Shown piece by piece: positions 61,803 to 64,000 of a DNA stretch of 64,000 nt. Source of the stretch: Pseudaestuariivita atlantica (GTDB lineage Bacteria > Pseudomonadota > Alphaproteobacteria > Rhodobacterales > Rhodobacteraceae); NCBI RefSeq assembly GCF_001205715.1, contig NZ_AQQZ01000007.1:176056-240055 (forward strand). Direction: 5' to 3'. Position 1 is the first letter of the stretch. Each line of letters starts with the position of its first letter. The position numbers were made by a program, and so were the translations under genes. The notes under the pieces are model-generated. The model did not search any database and had not been told where the DNA came from. It saw only the letters and a program-made list of their open reading frames with translations.

Positions 61803-63836
61803 TCAGATCAGGAAATCGTCCGTCGTCAGCGTGTGGGTGCCGGTCAGTTCGATCTCGAAATCGGCCATCCCGTCGCCATCGCGGTCCGCCTGAACGAGGG
61901 TGATGCCGCCCTGCTGTTCGAACCTCAGTTCGCCGCCGGTGCCCGAGAAGGCCGCGTCACCGATGAAGTCGAAGCGCTGCTTGAAGCCTTGCGTCAGGTC
62001 GGCGTCGATCCTCGACAATTCGATCCGGTCCTCGCCCGCCACGTAGTCGGTGATCACGTCGCGGTTGCCCGTGCCCACGCCGGACTCGGAGGCGTTGAAA
62101 TAGATGTAGCGATCCCTGCGCCCGGCATCCGAGCCGCCCGTCATTATGTCGGCGCCAAGGCCGCCATAGAAGGCATCGGCACCCGCTTCACCGAACAGCA
62201 TGTCGTCGCCCGCGCGGCCATAGAGGCGGTCGGATACGCCGCCGGTGCGGAAGATGTTGTCGCCCGCATCGCCCCTCAACTGGTCGATGCCGTCATGGGT
62301 GCGGTATTCCTCGATCGAGATGAAGCTGTCGCCCGCCGCGTCGTTGAACGAGATGTTGGGGTTCTGCAAATCCACCCGGACCGAGCGCGTGGCCGAGCCG
62401 TAATCGGCGATGTCGTACCCGTCGCCACCGTCCAGCACGTCGCCGCCCGCGCCACCGTCGAGCGTGTCGTCGCCGTCTCCACCCTCCAGCGTGTCGATGC
62501 CGGAGCCGCCGAAGATGAAATCGTCGCCGGTATTGCCCAGCACGCTGTCATCGCCTGCCAGCGCGTCGAACCGGTCGTTGCCGTCCAGCAGGTCCACCAC
62601 GTCGTTCTGCGGCGTGCCCTGCAGATCGTCATTGCCGGGGGTGGGGCCCATGGGCGGCTGGATCGACGTGTCGATCCGGATCACCGTGGCGTTGCCTCCC
62701 TCGTCGATCACGAGGCCGCGCCCGTCCGAGAGGATGATGCTTTCGAACTGCGAATACGTGGCCTGCCCGAAGCGCGAGTCGTAATCGGCGGCCTCGCCGA
62801 ACGGCTGGCCGGATGCGGTGAAACGCTGTGCCTCCCAGTTGTCGGGTCCGGATTGCTGGCTTTCGTCGTCTTCGTACAGCACCACGAATCCGCCATCGTC
62901 GAGCGCGTGAAGGCTGGGCATGAATTGCCGCCCCGACAGGGAGTTGGGATTGCCTGCGAACGGCCCGGCATCGATCGATCCGTCGGTGTTGAGGATCAGT
63001 ACCTGGATGTCGAGCCCGTCCGCCGCGCCCGGTTCGGGCTGGTAGGTATAGGCGACGGCGACGCGCCCGTCAGTCAGCCGGTCCGCCGAAATGTGGCCCC
63101 TGACGAAGCTGGCGATCGTGCTGGCGTTGAACACGTCTGTCAGCGCCTGCGGGGCCGAAATCTGCGCGCCGTTCAGCTCGAATGTCTGTACCTCGACCTG
63201 CTGTTGCCAGCTGACGCCTCCATTGGCGAAGACGTAGTTGCGCACGGCTGTCAGCACCATGATGCCGCTGCCGGTTTCCACGATGGCATAGCTGTTGTCC
63301 GATCCCGTGAACCCCGGCGCCACCGTGCTGCCGCCCACGACGTTGCCCGTGGGGTCGAGGATCAGCAGGCCGCCATCGCTCATGATCGCGATGTTACCGT
63401 TGGACAGGATCGCCGAAACCGAGTTTTCGAAGGTGAAATTCTGGTCGCCGCCCAGCGGCACCGACGCGCCCAGCGGTGTGCCCGCCGCATCGAAGTCGCG
63501 GTATGCCTGCGCTGCGTCGAGCGGAAACAACTGGTCGTCATCGGTGGCGTAGAAAATGCGCACGCCGCCCCCGGTCAGGGGGATCGCGGCAAAGGCCGCC
63601 TGGTTGAAGCCCAACGGCCCCACGACATCCGGTTCCGACGCGGCATCGATGACCTGCTCGCCCACCAGTTGGGTGCCCTCGACATCGTGGATGGAGAAAT
63701 AGACGAGCGAGTCGTCCGGGTCGGACCACGCATAAAGGACCCGTCCGTCGCCAAGGTCAAAGCCGCGCCCGTATTCCACGACAAAGGCAGAGGTGATGGT
63801 GTCGAGGGAGAAGTCGGTACCGAAGGTAATCGTCAT
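61803..63836 (-). CDS. RTX protein 14: beta-rich head, type B tail
   Basis: A 677-residue protein. The head (about 1-400) is beta-repetitive and resembles that of RTX 10 more than the strict W-repeat heads (DLGDGRVLYAWSDPDDS, SNGNIAIMSDGGLLIL, DDGGFVVLYEDDE). A short RTX stretch (about 410-475) leads to the type B tail. That tail is a patchwork: the FISIEEYRTHDGIDQ part matches RTX 10 while the DNA coding SFND and LQNPNI is identical to RTX 5. Ending TTDDFLI. The leader contains a bulged hairpin (63869-63889). Confidence 0.86.
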   Translation of the reverse strand: MTITFGTDFSLDTITSAFVVEYGRGFDLGDGRVLYAWSDPDDSLVYFSIHDVEGTQLVGEQVIDAASEPDVVGPLGFNQAAFAAIPLTGGGVRIFYATDDDQLFPLDAAQAYRDFDAAGTPLGASVPLGGDQNFTFENSVSAILSNGNIAIMSDGGLLILDPTGNVVGGSTVAPGFTGSDNSYAIVETGSGIMVLTAVRNYVFANGGVSWQQQVEVQTFELNGAQISAPQALTDVFNASTIASFVRGHISADRLTDGRVAVAYTYQPEPGAADGLDIQVLILNTDGSIDAGPFAGNPNSLSGRQFMPSLHALDDGGFVVLYEDDESQQSGPDNWEAQRFTASGQPFGEAADYDSRFGQATYSQFESIILSDGRGLVIDEGGNATVIRIDTSIQPPMGPTPGNDDLQGTPQNDVVDLLDGNDRFDALAGDDSVLGNTGDDFIFGGSGIDTLEGGDGDDTLDGGAGGDVLDGGDGYDIADYGSATRSVRVDLQNPNISFNDAAGDSFISIEEYRTHDGIDQLRGDAGDNIFRTGGVSDRLYGRAGDDMLFGEAGADAFYGGLGADIMTGGSDAGRRDRYIYFNASESGVGTGNRDVITDYVAGEDRIELSRIDADLTQGFKQRFDFIGDAAFSGTGGELRFEQQGGITLVQADRDGDGMADFEIELTGTHTLTTDDFLI

Positions 63837-63868
63837 TTCAACGTCCTTTCACAGACAGGAAGGGTAGG

Positions 63869-63889
63869 GCGCAAGTCGAACGACTGCGC
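63869..63889. other. Bulged hairpin between RTX genes 14 and 15
   Basis: GCGCAAGTCG (63869-63878) pairs with CGACTGCGC (63881-63889) with one bulged A. It lies 33 bases upstream of the RTX 14 start and about 60 bases past the RTX 15 stop, and could be a weak terminator or leader structure. Confidence 0.35.
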
Positions 63890-63948
63890 AGAAAATCAAT
63901 ATATTTCAGTGTCTTGTAGCTCTTTGGAGTGGTTGGGAGTTGGGGGGG

Positions 63949-64000
63949 TTAGATCAGGAAATCGTCCGTCGTCAGCGTGTGGGTGCCGGTCAGTTCGATC
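63949..64000 (-). CDS. RTX protein 15, C-terminal end only
   Basis: Only the last 16 codons and the TAA stop (63949-63951) are inside the window. They read IELTGTHTLTTDDFLI, the same type I secretion ending as in RTX proteins 5, 10 and 14, so this is a further array member whose body lies beyond the right edge. It is the only member here ending in TAA rather than TGA, apart from RTX 2 and RTX 4, which end in TAG and TAG respectively. Confidence 0.85.
   Translation of the reverse strand, partial: IELTGTHTLTTDDFLI

Larger units (their letters stand above)
33794..64000 (-). other. Tandem array of RTX type I secretion substrates (14 complete genes and one partial)
   Basis: Fifteen head-to-tail paralogs run without any other gene inserted. 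All complete members end in a shared module of about 200 residues: RTX nonapeptides, the block [10 protein letters not shown], then RDRFIYF..., GNRD(V/I)[25 protein letters not shown] and finally DFLI. The last part resembles the serralysin C-terminal domain (Peptidase_M10_C). Intergenic gaps range from 25 to 209 bases. Two module subtypes are present: type A ([24 protein letters not shown]) and type B (ATRSVRVDLQNP, GIDQLRGDA, YFNA). The array continues beyond the right edge. Confidence 0.92.

Noticed and set aside
33794..64000. Regular short periodicity that could be taken for a CRISPR array or satellite DNA
   Set aside because: The 27-base period is the coding period of the nine-residue RTX repeat. 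There are no identical repeats with unique spacers and no cas genes.

Overview
The window is about 65% G+C by eye, densely coded, and reads as a chromosomal segment of an alphaproteobacterium of the Rhodobacteraceae (Roseobacter group). Pointers are the zwf-pgl-pgi cluster, the DUF4112, YqaE, TfoX-C and NifU-like housekeeping genes, short intergenic CCTCCGGCGG..TATTT repeats that I recall from this group, and tripartite tricarboxylate transport plus RTX exoprotein genes. No rRNA, tRNA, CRISPR array, insertion sequence or phage gene is visible.

Positions 1-33786 are mostly core and peripheral metabolism. They hold the end of a thiamine pyrophosphokinase gene, a DMT exporter, L-serine dehydratase, a GNAT and NifU-like pair, hisI, and a radical SAM protein. 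Next come zwf-pgl-pgi (oxidative pentose phosphate / Entner-Doudoroff entry) behind a perfect 14-bp palindrome, a membrane-anchored aspartic protease, MarC, an ABC-F ATPase, ndk with a clear terminator, YqaE-DUF4112, TfoX-C with a PEP-mutase-like gene, and an aminotransferase. An SDR-cupin pair follows. Then a LacI regulator diverges from a five-gene operon (TctA-TctB-TctC transporter, acylating aldehyde dehydrogenase, AMP-forming CoA ligase) that best fits import of sulfoacetate and its reduction to sulfoacetaldehyde. After it lie a VOC protein, an aldo-keto reductase, a 160-bp repeat pair in a 449-bp gene-free stretch, a YjbR protein, cimA coupled to a methyltransferase and a squalene/phytoene-synthase-like gene, an MFS transporter, and a tightly coupled AlkA-like glycosylase, esterase, secreted protein and monooxygenase run.

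Positions 33794-64000 (about 30 kb, nearly half the window) are one head-to-tail array on the minus strand. It has fourteen complete RTX (GGxGxDxxx) genes and the end of a fifteenth. Every complete protein ends in the same module of about 200 residues: RTX nonapeptides, a serralysin-type C-terminal domain, and the ending DFLI typical of type I secretion substrates. The front parts differ: four beta-sandwich repeats, a serralysin zinc protease, beta-propeller-like repeats, two unrelated unknown domains, or RTX only. The module comes in two subtypes interspersed along the array. One gene is a clear subtype chimera, and neighbouring genes share almost identical DNA blocks, which points to continuing gene conversion. 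No type I exporter gene lies in the window and the array runs off its right edge. This array is the most unusual part of the sequence.

Gene starts were chosen by Shine-Dalgarno match, stop-start overlap and family length. All family names come from reading motifs, not from database searches.
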